Assembly (NCBI GenBank): GCA_951813855.1
Contig: OX638380.1
Span: 3,674,876-3,738,875 of the forward strand
Source of the DNA: an uncultured Verrucomicrobiae bacterium
Lineage (GTDB): Bacteria; Verrucomicrobiota; Verrucomicrobiia; Limisphaerales; AAA164-E04
Reading direction: 5' to 3'
DNA: 64,000 nt
In this document: positions 47,986 through 57,533 of the stretch, in pieces
Position numbering within the stretch: the first letter of the stretch is position 1
Layout: each line of letters opens with the position of its first letter
Made by a program: the position numbers and the translations under genes
The notes under the pieces: generated by a model
What the model was told of the DNA's origin: nothing
The model's input: the letters and a program-made list of their open reading frames with translations, nothing else
The model's database searches: none

Positions 47986-49449
47986 ATGGAAGCAAAGACA
48001 GCCAACCGCAAGCGAAACCATTTTCGAGCTTATAAGCTGGAGCGGTTTTTCGATGAAGTGATGGCGGGACGCGACAAGTTTCGTTCCCATTACCGCAATC
48101 TGGCGGAACGATTGGCGTCCCTTTCCCGGCAGGACCTTACCGAACGCCAGCAATTGGCCGACAACTCCTTTCGCAATCAAGGGGTGACGTTCACGGTCTA
48201 TAGCGATGAGGCAGGAACCGAGAAGATTTTTCCGTTCGATCTCTTGCCCCGGATCATCCCCGTCGCCGAATGGCGGCATATCGAGCAGGGCCTGATTCAA
48301 CGCATCACGGCGCTCAATCTGTTTTTGCACGATATCTATCACAACCAGAAAATCCTGAAAGATAAGGTAATTCCCCGGACTTACGTCGAACAAGCCAAGC
48401 ACTTTCGCCGCGAATTCATGGGATTTAAAGTCCCCAAAGATATCTACGTGCACATTTGCGGAATCGATCTGGTACGGGACGAAACGGGGCGGTATCTGGT
48501 GCTGGAAGACAATGCGCGATGTCCTAGCGGCGTTTCCTATTTGCTGGGCAACCGGTTGATTTTGAAGCGGGTGTTCCCGGGCCTGTTCGAGAATTACCGG
48601 GTGCGGCCGGTGGAGCAATATCCGTCGCGCCTGTTGGAATTGCTACGGTATGTCAGTCCCGGCGGTAAGCTCGATCCGTCCGTGGCGGTCCTGACGCCGG
48701 GCCGATACAACAGCGCCTATTACGAACATTCGTTTTTGGCCCGGGAGATGGGGGTCGAGATCGTGGAAGGGCGCGACCTCGTCGTTCGCAACGATCACGT
48801 TTACATGCGGACGACCCAAGGCCTGAAGATGGTCGACGTGCTCTATCGGCGGATCGACGACGATTTTCTGGACCCGACAGTGTTTCGAAAGGATTCCGTG
48901 CTGGGCGTTCCCGGAATAGTCGCCGCCTATCGGGCGGGGCACGTGAGTTTGGTCAACGCGATCGGCACGGGAGTCGTGGACGATAAGGTGATGTATTATT
49001 TCGTGCCCCGTATGATCAAGTATTACCTGGATCAGGACCCAGTGCTGCCGAACGTCCCGACCTACTTGGCCAACGAAAAAGCCGATCTCGGTTATATCAT
49101 GGACCATCTGCCCGAACTGGTGGTCAAGGAGGTCAACGAGGCCGGCGGCAACGGGATGCTGATCGGTCCGGCCGCCACCCAAGAGGAAGTCGAACGCTTT
49201 CGCCGCTTGATCCGGAGCCGGCCTCGCGATTACATCGCGCAACCGACGTTGAATCTTTCGCGGCATCCGTGTTTCATCGACGGCAAGCTGGAGGGCCGGC
49301 ATATCGATTTGCGGCCTTATATCCTCTACGGCGACAAGGTTTCGATCATACCTGGGGGGTTGACTCGGGTGGCCTTGAAGAAAGGTTCACTGGTAGTCAA
49401 TTCTTCTCAGGGCGGCGGCAGCAAGGATACTTGGGTGTTGGAAGATTGA
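47986..49449 (+). CDS. Circularly permuted type 2 ATP-grasp protein
   Basis: The protein of about 488 residues belongs to the COG2308 (DUF404/DUF407) ATP-grasp family. Hallmarks are [74 protein letters not shown], and [18 protein letters not shown] at the C terminus (partial motifs quoted). Family members are predicted to ligate amino acids or peptides using ATP; no substrate is established for this type. ATG 47986 is preferred over TTG 47983. It is the first gene of an operon with alpha-E and transglutaminase partners. Confidence 0.92.
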   Translation: MEAKTANRKRNHFRAYKLERFFDEVMAGRDKFRSHYRNLAERLASLSRQDLTERQQLADNSFRNQGVTFTVYSDEAGTEKIFPFDLLPRIIPVAEWRHIEQGLIQRITALNLFLHDIYHNQKILKDKVIPRTYVEQAKHFRREFMGFKVPKDIYVHICGIDLVRDETGRYLVLEDNARCPSGVSYLLGNRLILKRVFPGLFENYRVRPVEQYPSRLLELLRYVSPGGKLDPSVAVLTPGRYNSAYYEHSFLAREMGVEIVEGRDLVVRNDHVYMRTTQGLKMVDVLYRRIDDDFLDPTVFRKDSVLGVPGIVAAYRAGHVSLVNAIGTGVVDDKVMYYFVPRMIKYYLDQDPVLPNVPTYLANEKADLGYIMDHLPELVVKEVNEAGGNGMLIGPAATQEEVERFRRLIRSRPRDYIAQPTLNLSRHPCFIDGKLEGRHIDLRPYILYGDKVSIIPGGLTRVALKKGSLVVNSSQGGGSKDTWVLED

Positions 49450-49458
49450 GGGGGAGCG

Positions 49459-50514
49459 ATGCTCAGTCGAGTAGCCGACAGTTTGTTTTGGTTGAGCCGT
49501 TATTTGGAACGGGCCGAGAGCGTCGCCAATCTGGTGAGCGTCAACTTGCAATTGGTTCTGGATCTGCCGACCGAGCAGGGAAAGCATTACTCCAAGGATT
49601 GGTCGCCCATCATCGCCGGGTTGGGGGAGGAGGAAGTGTTCCGGGAATCGCATCGTCGCTACGACGCCCGCACCGTGGCCGAATCCTTGGTGTTCGACCG
49701 GGAAATGCCCAATTCGGTCCTCGGTTCCCTGGCCGCGGCCCGGGAAAACGCTCGGACTGTGCGCGAGCAGATCACGCTGGAAATGTGGGAACAGATCAAT
49801 CGAACCTATCTGTGGATTTGCAGTCGGCAAGCGCATGAGCAGTTCGAGCGCAACGACTGGGAGTTTTTTCAGCGCCTCATGAAATCGCTTCAACTGTTTC
49901 AGGGGATCGTCGGGATGATGATGGTGCGGGAAACGGGCTGGGAATTTTTGCAAATGGGAAAATTTCTCGAACGTGCCGACAAGGTCACCCGCTTGCTGGA
50001 CGAGCAATTCCATTTGTTTCGCGAGGAAAAAACGGTCCAGGAAAACGAGGCCGACACGCATCGCTGGCCGGAGTATTTGAGTTGGGAAGAGTGGCACGCG
50101 GAAGATCGCCAACGGATAGACGGTTCGCATCATTGTTGGATGGCGGTGTTGCATTGTTGCCACGCCCGCGCGGCCTATCAACGACTTTACCCTTCGGTGG
50201 TTCAACCCGTCAAGGTGACCGAACTATTGTTGCTCAACGAGCGGTTTCCCCGCTCGATGCTTTTCAGCGTTTCCCGGGTCGAACGGGCATTGCGCCGGGT
50301 GAACGGTTCGGAAGACGGCCGGTTTACCAATCGGGCGGAAAAATACAGTGGTCAACTGGCCAGCGAACTGCGGTTCAGTTCCATAGCGGATCTCTTTGAA
50401 TCCGGACTTCACGACAAAATGGACGAGTTTCAGATCAAGATTAACCGCATCGGCGAAGCCATTCGCGAGGATTGCATTTTTCCGCCCCTTTCGGCGATGG
50501 CCGAAGTCGAGTAG
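49459..50514 (+). CDS. Alpha-E domain protein (DUF403)
   Basis: The 351-residue, almost all-helical protein has the alpha-E start MLSRVADSLFWLSRYLERAESVANLV and a C-terminal FPRSMLFSVSRVERALRRV. Alpha-E proteins (COG2307) are almost always encoded next to COG2308 ATP-grasp proteins; they are thought to be partners in peptide-bond formation or modification. It starts 9 bases after the upstream ATP-grasp gene. Confidence 0.92.
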   Translation: MLSRVADSLFWLSRYLERAESVANLVSVNLQLVLDLPTEQGKHYSKDWSPIIAGLGEEEVFRESHRRYDARTVAESLVFDREMPNSVLGSLAAARENARTVREQITLEMWEQINRTYLWICSRQAHEQFERNDWEFFQRLMKSLQLFQGIVGMMMVRETGWEFLQMGKFLERADKVTRLLDEQFHLFREEKTVQENEADTHRWPEYLSWEEWHAEDRQRIDGSHHCWMAVLHCCHARAAYQRLYPSVVQPVKVTELLLLNERFPRSMLFSVSRVERALRRVNGSEDGRFTNRAEKYSGQLASELRFSSIADLFESGLHDKMDEFQIKINRIGEAIREDCIFPPLSAMAEVE

Positions 50515-50579
50515 GTTGCCGGGTGGCGGCCGCAACGAACGGATCAAGTGACGATCGGATACCGCTAGCGATCTAGAAC

Positions 50580-53105
50580 ATGTCGGAAGTTGTTATCTCA
50601 GGGCCGGCCGGAGCGGCGGATGCGCCGGAGAGCCTTTCGAAACTCGAAACGTTGACCGGTGCCGAGCTCGAACGGTTGGTCTTCAGGCAACTGGAGGGTA
50701 TCGGACGGGATGATCTCGAGCGGCTGAAGAAGCAGTCCGATCTGCTGATGCAAGATCTGGGCATGATCTTTTATCGTTATCCGGTCGATAGTACCTTGGC
50801 CGAAGTGTCGTTCGATCCTTTTCCTAAAATCATCGAAAAGCGGGATTGGGATTTTATCTGCGCCGGGGTAATTCAGCGATTGGAGATCTGGAATTGTTTT
50901 TTACGGGACATTTGCGACACGCAAGAAGTTCTCCGTTCGGGCACGCTGCCGTGCCGGTGGGTGTATACCGATCCCAATTATCAGCGGAGCGCCGTTAACC
51001 TGAAGGTGGCCGGCGATTTGTATGTCCATCTGGCGGCTTTCGATTTGATCCAGGGCGCCGGGGGCGAATGGTGGGTTGCGGAAGATCAGCTGAGCGATAT
51101 GACCGGGGCGGCTTACGCCTTGCAGTGCCGGGTGGTTCGGGAGCAAGTGTTTCCCGATTTGGTTCCCGGTTTGCCGCTTCAGTCGCCGTTCGGTTTTCCC
51201 ACCCGGTTGTGCGAGTCGCTCAAACGCCAGGCCGTGGACGGCGCCGTGCATCGCCAAGTGGTGGTTCTGTCTCCCGGCAGGAGCCACGTCAGCGCCGGCG
51301 AACACGGCTATCTGGCTCAAAAAATGGGCGTGCCGCTGGTCGAAAACGACGATTTGATCGTACTCAATTCCCGGGTACATTTGAAGACGATTAAAGGCCT
51401 GGAACCGATCGACGTGATCTATCGCGGCGTCCATACCCGAAACCTGGACGCTCTGGAATTCGCGGCCGACGGGGATCAAGGGATTTCGGGATTGATGATG
51501 TGCGTGCGCAAGGGGACGGTCAGCGTCTGCAACGCGGTGGGCAGCGAATTGGTCAATAACCGTCTGATCGGTTCGCAATTGAAGAAACTGGCCCGCTTTT
51601 ATCTGGATCAGGACATCACGCTGCCGACGATTGATAGACGGTGGTGCGGCGATCCTGATTGTTTGCAGGAAGCGCTGGCGAATTTCGGCGAGTGTTTGGT
51701 TTCGCGGCTCGGCGCGAATGGTCCGGATTCGCAATGGGATTGCGGAGCGATGGACGAGCGGGCGCTGACGAATTTGCGAGAGCGGATGCTTCAGGCCCCG
51801 GAAGATTATCTCGTGGAATACCGGCTCCAGGTGAACGAGGAACCCATTCTCGATCGCGGCGCCGGGGCGAGCCGCCATACGGGTTTGCGCTTGATAACGC
51901 TGGCGAACGACCGGGGCTCCGGGACGGTATTGCCCTTGACTCGCTATGCCGTGGCCCCGGGGTCGCGGTTGTTGAAAATGGGTTCCGGGGGAGGATTCAA
52001 GGATACTTGGATTCTTGCCGGATCGCCGGATCAAGAGGAGGAAACGCCGCTCGAAGTGCGGCCGCCCCGAACGCAACTTAGGCTGAGCAGCCGGAGCGCC
52101 AATCATTTTTTCTGGTTAGGGCGGTATTTGGAACGAGCCGAGGATATCATTCGGATTTTACGGACGGTGCGTCAGGTGCGTTACGAGCGGTATTATCACC
52201 GGGGTCAAAGGGTTTGGGACGCTCTGGCGGAAACGTTGGCCCTGGTGATGGGCCAGCCTACGGAAAGTTTTAAAGGCGACGATTTTTCCACGGGGCAGAC
52301 CGTGATCGGCAGCGTGTTGCTGGATTCGCAACGGGTCGGTTCCGTAGCCGATTGCCTGCGCAAGGGATGGGAGAACGGCTTGGCCGTTCGCGAAATCCTG
52401 CCGCCCAAGGCGTCCACGCATTTGGCTCGTCTCGCCGAGGATTTGCGGTCGGCGACCGAAGGGATCAGCGATTGTCCGGAAGCTCTCGGGCGAAGAGAAG
52501 AAGTGCGGCGGATCGAAGAGACTCTAATGCTGGATCTGGACGCGTTGACGGGCGCCATGACCACTCATTTGCTGCGCGACGATCGTTGGCATTTTTGGCG
52601 ACTGGGGGTTTGTCTGGAGCGAGGCCTGCAAACGTTGCTGGTCATTCGTCAGATGGCGTTCGGAAACTCCGAAGCCGGGTGGCCGCCGGCGACCGAAAAG
52701 AGATTGGTAGACGTCATTTTGCGCATGTTGGCCTGCAGCGAAGCCTACCGCGTGGCGTTCGAGGGTTATTCCCATTTGGCCGGCGCCTTGCGGGTGGTCC
52801 TTCACGAACGGGGATTTCCCCGCTCGGTGATCGGTTGTCTGAGCGAAGTGCAAGAGATCCTGGAAGCGATTATCCCGGAACGGGCTTTTTTCGCCGCCGA
52901 GAAACAACGCCGCAATCCCTTGGAAGCCTGTCGGCGGCTGTTGGGGCGCCTCGAGTTTTTCGGCGAGGACTATACTCTCAATCTCGATGCCGGTTTGCGC
53001 TGGCGGTTGTTGACCTGGATCGACGAGTTGATCCAAGGGGTTCGTGAGCTTTGCCTGCAAATCGTCGATCGGTGTTTTCATCATCAACACTTCGAACTTC
53101 AGTGA
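50580..53105 (+). CDS. ATP-grasp/alpha-E fusion protein
   Basis: The 841-residue protein joins both preceding families in one chain. Residues 1 to about 490 are a circularly permuted ATP-grasp (YPVDSTLAEVSFDPFPKIIEKRDW shown as FDPFPKIIEKRDW; LKMGSGGGFKDTWILAG). From about 500 an alpha-E domain follows (SRSANHFFWLGRYLERAEDIIRIL, FPRSVIGCLSEVQEIL). The ATP-grasp half diverges from the separate version: the [11 protein letters not shown] site reads VAEDQLSDMTGAAYAL, which suggests a different substrate or a regulatory role. The transglutaminase gene follows 9 bases later. Confidence 0.92.
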   Translation: MSEVVISGPAGAADAPESLSKLETLTGAELERLVFRQLEGIGRDDLERLKKQSDLLMQDLGMIFYRYPVDSTLAEVSFDPFPKIIEKRDWDFICAGVIQRLEIWNCFLRDICDTQEVLRSGTLPCRWVYTDPNYQRSAVNLKVAGDLYVHLAAFDLIQGAGGEWWVAEDQLSDMTGAAYALQCRVVREQVFPDLVPGLPLQSPFGFPTRLCESLKRQAVDGAVHRQVVVLSPGRSHVSAGEHGYLAQKMGVPLVENDDLIVLNSRVHLKTIKGLEPIDVIYRGVHTRNLDALEFAADGDQGISGLMMCVRKGTVSVCNAVGSELVNNRLIGSQLKKLARFYLDQDITLPTIDRRWCGDPDCLQEALANFGECLVSRLGANGPDSQWDCGAMDERALTNLRERMLQAPEDYLVEYRLQVNEEPILDRGAGASRHTGLRLITLANDRGSGTVLPLTRYAVAPGSRLLKMGSGGGFKDTWILAGSPDQEEETPLEVRPPRTQLRLSSRSANHFFWLGRYLERAEDIIRILRTVRQVRYERYYHRGQRVWDALAETLALVMGQPTESFKGDDFSTGQTVIGSVLLDSQRVGSVADCLRKGWENGLAVREILPPKASTHLARLAEDLRSATEGISDCPEALGRREEVRRIEETLMLDLDALTGAMTTHLLRDDRWHFWRLGVCLERGLQTLLVIRQMAFGNSEAGWPPATEKRLVDVILRMLACSEAYRVAFEGYSHLAGALRVVLHERGFPRSVIGCLSEVQEILEAIIPERAFFAAEKQRRNPLEACRRLLGRLEFFGEDYTLNLDAGLRWRLLTWIDELIQGVRELCLQIVDRCFHHQHFELQ

Positions 53106-53114
53106 CCGGCGACC

Positions 53115-53987
53115 ATGCGGTATCTGATCGAACACACCACCGAATACGAGTATCCGCAACCGGCGAGCGAAGCCTTCAGCGAATTACGCTTGGTTCCCCG
53201 CACGGATAAGCGCCAGAGGCTGATCCGGTCGCAAATCCAAGTTAATCCCGCGGTCCTGCTGGAGAACTACGTCGACCATTTCGGGAATTTCGTCGAAACG
53301 TTTTCCATTCCGTTCCGGCATCGGCAGGTTAGCGTCACGTCGCGCTGCGAAGTCGAGACGTTGGGGTTTAAAGACGCGCTGAGGGGATTGGATTTGACGG
53401 TCAACGAAGCGCGTTCGCTCTACCAGAATTGGTGCCTGGAGTTATTCGATTATCTGCAACCGTCTTGCTATGTGGTCTTCTCGCCGCGGCAGACCGAACT
53501 GTCCCGAAAACTGCTGCCGGACCGGAGTTCGTTCGTCGAGGCGGTGTTGCAATTGAATCATTATATCTACCGTCATTTCCGGTGGAGTCCCGGCGCTACG
53601 GACGTGACCTCCAAGGCCGACGAACTTTTGGGGAAAAATGAGGGGGTGTGCCAGGATTTTTCCCATTTGATGATCGGATTGTTGCGTATCGCTGGGATTC
53701 CGGCGCGTTACGTCAGCGGCTACATCGAAAGCGCTTCGGATGCGGAAGGGCGTCCGGCATTAATTGGAGCGGCGGCGAGTCACGCTTGGGTAGAATTATT
53801 CGCGCCTAACGGTCACTGGATCGGATTGGATCCGACCAACGACATGACGGAGGGAGAAAGTCATATTCGCATCGGTTACGGACGGGATTATTTCGACGTG
53901 CCGCCGCTCAAGGGCACCTACAAGGGAAGCGACCGGCAGCGATTATCGGTAGTGGTGCGGGTCAGTCGCAACCAACGCTTGACTTGA
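53115..53987 (+). CDS. Transglutaminase-like cysteine peptidase family protein
   Basis: The 290-residue protein has the bacterial transglutaminase N-terminal domain (MRYLIEHTTEYEYPQPASEA) and a core with the Cys-His-Asp triad: Cys near residue 179 (NEGVCQDFSHLMIG), His near 222 (ASHAWVELFAP) and Asp near 237 (WIGLDPTNDM). There is no signal peptide, so it acts in the cytoplasm. Family members cluster with ATP-grasp/alpha-E genes and may cleave or transfer the peptide bonds these make. Last gene of the four-gene operon. Confidence 0.94.
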   Translation: MRYLIEHTTEYEYPQPASEAFSELRLVPRTDKRQRLIRSQIQVNPAVLLENYVDHFGNFVETFSIPFRHRQVSVTSRCEVETLGFKDALRGLDLTVNEARSLYQNWCLELFDYLQPSCYVVFSPRQTELSRKLLPDRSSFVEAVLQLNHYIYRHFRWSPGATDVTSKADELLGKNEGVCQDFSHLMIGLLRIAGIPARYVSGYIESASDAEGRPALIGAAASHAWVELFAPNGHWIGLDPTNDMTEGESHIRIGYGRDYFDVPPLKGTYKGSDRQRLSVVVRVSRNQRLT

Positions 53988-54381
53988 CCTTCCTGACGGC
54001 GGAGGCGGGGAAAGTTGCCGTTGCGCTCCGACCGGGGGGTGCAGACAGGGACGGATTTTGTCAGGCCCCGATCGGTATCACGGGTTCGTCGCTTCGCTCG
54101 ATCAAATTGTGCTGGAGCCGGCGGCCGTTTTTGAATTCCGGGATCGTTGAATCTTCGACGTTCGAGACGGCAGGCAGGCTGGTCCGGGAGTCGGTGGATT
54201 TGCGGGAACCGATTTCCTCAGGGCGGTTTTGGATTCGAGGTCGAAACAACGACCGGGGCGGAGAAAGGTTTTGATCTGAGTTATTCGGGGGGAGAAAAAT
54301 CGTGGAGCGTCCCGGAATATTGACCGCTCGGTGAGCGGGCCCAAAGGCCACCGGGAAAGATAAGGCGGCGAGCGGGAGCCG
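53988..54381. other. Intergenic region between convergent operons
   Basis: The region lies between the rightward transglutaminase and leftward aat. Short open frames show no recognisable domain. A small hairpin (ccgctc-ggt-gagcgg, about 54330) may assist termination; nothing else was identified. Confidence 0.45.
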
Positions 54382-55029
54382 TTAAAGCGAACGGGGAAAC
54401 TGCCGGGATAAACGAACGGCTCGACGGAGGCGGCTCAGATATTGAGTGCGGGGAATTTCCACCGCGCCCAGCAGAGCGGTAACCGGGGTGATCATCTGAA
54501 TGTCGAAGAGCGTGTATCCCGAACGATTGAGCGAGCGATGCAGTTCGTACAAGGCGATTTTGGAAGCGTCCGATTCTCGATGGAACATGGATTCGCCGGC
54601 GAATAAGCCACCGATGCTGACGCCGTAGATACCGCCGACCAGCCGGTCGTCTTGCCAAGCTTCGACCGAGTGCGCGTGACCTCGGGCATGCAATCGCCGG
54701 TAGGCGTCGATGAATTCTTCCGTGATCCAACTGTTTTCCCCCGTGGTCCGGTCGGCGCAACCCCGGATGACCTGCTTGAACGCTTGGTCGTAAGTGATCC
54801 GAAACGGGTTTTGCCGCAGGCGGCGTTTGAGGCTGCGCGGAACGTGGAACGTGTCGAGTTCGAAGACGGCTCGAGGATCGGGCGACCACCAGGTTATTGG
54901 ATCGACCGTCCAAGGGTAGCAACCGGACCGGTAGGCTCCGAGCAGGTATTCGACTTCCAGGGTGCCGCCGCTAAAGACCAGCCCGGAGGGTAATTCGAGT
55001 TCTTCGGTCGTTTCGTTCGGCGGGGCCAA
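54382..55029 (-). CDS. aat: Leucyl/phenylalanyl-tRNA-protein transferase
   Basis: The 215-residue enzyme adds Leu or Phe from tRNA to proteins with N-terminal Lys or Arg, making them N-degrons. Motifs: GLLAYRSGCYPWT-like LLGAYRSGCYPWTVDP, WWSPDPRAVFELDTFHVPRSL, ENSWITEEFIDAYRRLHARGHAHSVE, GGIYGVSIGGLFAGESMFHRESDASKIAL (given in part), and DIQMITPVTALLGA. The TTG start is one base after the DUF2017 stop, so translation is coupled. Its partner ClpS is encoded two genes upstream. Confidence 0.96.
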   Translation of the reverse strand: MAPPNETTEELELPSGLVFSGGTLEVEYLLGAYRSGCYPWTVDPITWWSPDPRAVFELDTFHVPRSLKRRLRQNPFRITYDQAFKQVIRGCADRTTGENSWITEEFIDAYRRLHARGHAHSVEAWQDDRLVGGIYGVSIGGLFAGESMFHRESDASKIALYELHRSLNRSGYTLFDIQMITPVTALLGAVEIPRTQYLSRLRRAVRLSRQFPRSL

Positions 55030-55030
55030 T

Positions 55031-55507
55031 TCAGGAGGGTTGATTGTGTTCCGGGTTCAGGATCAGGGCCTGGATGTAGGCGGCTATGTTCATGTAGAAA
55101 TAGTAGGTGCTTTTGGGGGTGGAAGAGTCCGGTTCTTCCGGTTCGATGGGATCGGGGCAACCCATTTTCATCCAACTTCCGATGCGAATATCGTTGAGAA
55201 TCTGGAGCAACCATTCCCGGTCGTCGTTGCTGACGACGAGCAGGAAGCGGTTTTGTCGGCTTTTCCAGACGGTCTTGCTCTTCAACCAAGCTTCGAGTTT
55301 GCGTTTATGAGAGAAGGTTTGTTCTCGGAGGCTGATCGCCAGCAATTCGTTCGCATCTTCGATTTCGGCCGATTCGGCGAACCGGGAGATCTGTTTGGGT
55401 TGGTCCAAGGTCAAGGGATAGGAGAGCAGGACTAATTTGAAAAACTCCGCTTCCTCAGGGGTAAATTCCAGCGTGATGGAGGCGTCGGTGACCTCTGTGA
55501 CCTTCAT
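55031..55507 (-). CDS. DUF2017-like protein in the N-degron operon
   Basis: The 158-residue protein is acidic and helical. It resembles DUF2017 proteins, which lie next to clpS in other phyla, notably Actinobacteria. Features seen are FTPEEAEFFKLVLLSYPL and DREWLLQILNDIRIGSWMKMG; the latter block is reminiscent of the family C terminus. It overlaps clpS by 4 bases and abuts aat. No enzyme motif is visible; a regulatory or adaptor role in Clp proteolysis is inferred from context only. Confidence 0.7.
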   Translation of the reverse strand: MKVTEVTDASITLEFTPEEAEFFKLVLLSYPLTLDQPKQISRFAESAEIEDANELLAISLREQTFSHKRKLEAWLKSKTVWKSRQNRFLLVVSNDDREWLLQILNDIRIGSWMKMGCPDPIEPEEPDSSTPKSTYYFYMNIAAYIQALILNPEHNQPS

Positions 55508-55800
55508 TGGAATCGTTCCATGGTCGCCTGCAAATTATAGGCCTGCAATTGGTGGACATAATGTTCGGCCCGTTCGAACGGCTCCTTGACGAGCAGGCTT
55601 TTGCCGGTTTCGTGCACTTCCAGCATGTGTTTTTCGGCCTTGGCCCTCGGCCACCCGAAGATGCGCTGGAAGACATGGGTTACGTAGTCCATCAGATTGA
55701 CGGGGTCGTTCCAGCAAATCACCAGGTAAAGAGGCGCCAACTCGGTCTCGGCCCGTGCATCGGGAGTTTCTTCGACTTTCGGTTCGGTGACTGCCGGCAT
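55504..55800 (-). CDS. clpS: ATP-dependent Clp protease adaptor ClpS
   Basis: The 98-residue protein has a flexible acidic N-terminal tail and the ClpS core: LVICWNDPVNLMDYVTHVFQRIFGW, where the Asn-Asp and nearby Met/hydrophobic residues form the N-degron pocket, followed by EKHMLEVHETGKSLLVKEPFERAEHY. It delivers proteins with N-terminal Leu, Phe, Tyr or Trp to ClpAP/ClpCP. It is first in an operon with DUF2017 and aat. Confidence 0.96.
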   Translation of the reverse strand: MPAVTEPKVEETPDARAETELAPLYLVICWNDPVNLMDYVTHVFQRIFGWPRAKAEKHMLEVHETGKSLLVKEPFERAEHYVHQLQAYNLQATMERFQ

Positions 55801-55981
55801 GATTCGGTTCCAATTGGTTATAAGTTACCTGCCGGTTCAAGGATTTGGCAAGGAACATTTCGGGAGCTCACGTCCCCTGAATGGATCCGGGCGCTGGGAG
55901 AAAACGTCGAGAACGGCCGGCGTTTTATTCTTAACCGATGGGGCTTGGTAGGGTAGTCTGCGCCGCTTGCGCATCTGCTCG

Positions 55982-57205
55982 ATGAAGAAACCGACCCTTT
56001 TAATCATTTTTTTGGTGGTATTTATCGATCTGGTCGGTTTCGGGATCGTCTTGCCCCTTTTGCCGCGGTACAGCGAGCAGTTCGGAGCCGTCGGTTGGCA
56101 AATCGGCGCGATCGTCAGTTCATATTCCCTGATGCAGTTCTTTTTTTCTCCGTGGTGGGGAAAGCTGTCGGATCGGATCGGGAGGCGTCCGGTAATACTG
56201 GTGAGCACGGCGGGTTCGACGCTGTCCTACGCGCTATTCGCCGTGGCTTCCGGCATCGAGGGCGAGACGGGTTTTTGGCTTTTGCTGTTTTCGCGAGTGT
56301 CGGCGGGAATCGTCGGTTCCAATTTGGCGGTAGCGTCGGCGTATATCGCCGATGTGACCGCCCACGAGAATCGTTCGAAGGGGATGGCGGTTATCGGTAT
56401 CGCCTTCGGAATTGGCTTCGTGTTCGGTCCGGCTATCGGATCGTTAGGTTACTACTATGGGGGATTGACCGGGCCGGGTTGGGCGGCGGCCGTGATCTGC
56501 GGTCTCAATTGTTTTTTGGCCTTTTTGATTCTTCCCGAAAGCCGGAAGTCGTCCGAGCAGGAGCCGAAACCGCGGAAACGATTCGAGCAATGGAGCCAGG
56601 TCCTGCAGCAACCGAAATTGCGGTTTTTGATCGGAATCTATTTTTTGGCGATTTTCTGTTTTGCCGGATTCGAATCGATCATGCCGTTGCTGCTGGGCGG
56701 ATTCGGTTATCGCTATGATCAATTGGGATTGTTTTTCGCTTGGTGCGGGGTAGTCAGTCTGGCGGTCAACGGCATGATTGGAAGATTGGTTAAACTTTGC
56801 GGCGAACCCATCCTGATCAGCGCAGGATTAGTGGGAGTGGGACTATCGCTTTTGGCATTTCCGTTGGTCGGACAGGGTAACTGGATCCTGTTATTGCTGG
56901 CACTGGCTTTATTCGCCGCATGCTCCTCCTTTAATCGTTCTCCTTCGTTGGGGATGATCTCCATGAACGTGACGAAGGAGGAACAGGGCAGTGTCTTGGG
57001 AGTGGCGCAAAGCGCGGGGGCACTGGCGCGGATTCTGGCGCCGATCTTGTTGACCGCGGTGTATGGGACCGATTATTTCGGTCTGCCGTTTTTCCTTTGC
57101 GCGAGCATCGCGTTAGGAACGGGTATGTTGGCTTGGTTCGTTCTGGTCTATCAGGGGCGGTGCCGACCGATTCGTGAGGTGCCTCAAGTTGAAACGTCGA
57201 ATTAG
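55982..57205 (+). CDS. MFS transporter, tetracycline-exporter-like
   Basis: From ATG 55982 (MKKPTLLIIFLVVFIDLVGFGIVLPLLPRY, given here in part) the protein has about 408 residues and 12 predicted membrane helices. Motif A is visible in WWGKLSDRIGRRPVILVS. The opening helix with IDLVGFGIVLPLLP matches the DHA1/Tet subfamily of drug-proton antiporters. Substrate unknown. It stands alone, just left of the AT-rich KAP island. Confidence 0.93.
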   Translation: MKKPTLLIIFLVVFIDLVGFGIVLPLLPRYSEQFGAVGWQIGAIVSSYSLMQFFFSPWWGKLSDRIGRRPVILVSTAGSTLSYALFAVASGIEGETGFWLLLFSRVSAGIVGSNLAVASAYIADVTAHENRSKGMAVIGIAFGIGFVFGPAIGSLGYYYGGLTGPGWAAAVICGLNCFLAFLILPESRKSSEQEPKPRKRFEQWSQVLQQPKLRFLIGIYFLAIFCFAGFESIMPLLLGGFGYRYDQLGLFFAWCGVVSLAVNGMIGRLVKLCGEPILISAGLVGVGLSLLAFPLVGQGNWILLLLALALFAACSSFNRSPSLGMISMNVTKEEQGSVLGVAQSAGALARILAPILLTAVYGTDYFGLPFFLCASIALGTGMLAWFVLVYQGRCRPIREVPQVETSN

Positions 57206-57533
57206 CGGGCAAGGGCTTGAAATACGTCGATTATCCAGAAACTCCGCTTGGACAATTGGCTAATCCCAATCTCGATAAACTGACGATCATAACGATTTGA
57301 TTTCCCATCTGAAATTGCCTGAATTTCTCTTTGTTCCGGTAATAACGGTGCGCTCATACCGGAAAATATGGGGCTTCTATTGAAATGGCCGCTTATTCGT
57401 TAATCGCATATGCCTTCTGGATAAATAGAATTATGTGCGATTATCAGTTCGTTATAACAACATTCTGTAATCAATGTTGCTATTGAATATAATCATAGAA
57501 TAAAAACATGGTTCTTGATGCATATTGCTGCTG
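57206..57533. other. AT-rich intergenic region, left part of the KAP island
   Basis: Base composition drops sharply relative to the MFS gene. No gene with a start codon was recognised; a short open stretch without a start (LKYVDYPETPLGQLANPNLD) right after the MFS stop may be a remnant. Confidence 0.5.

Noticed and set aside
53984-54274. A 96-codon frame overlapping the transglutaminase stop
   Set aside because: TTG start, low-complexity product, no similarity recognised; overlap is likely chance.
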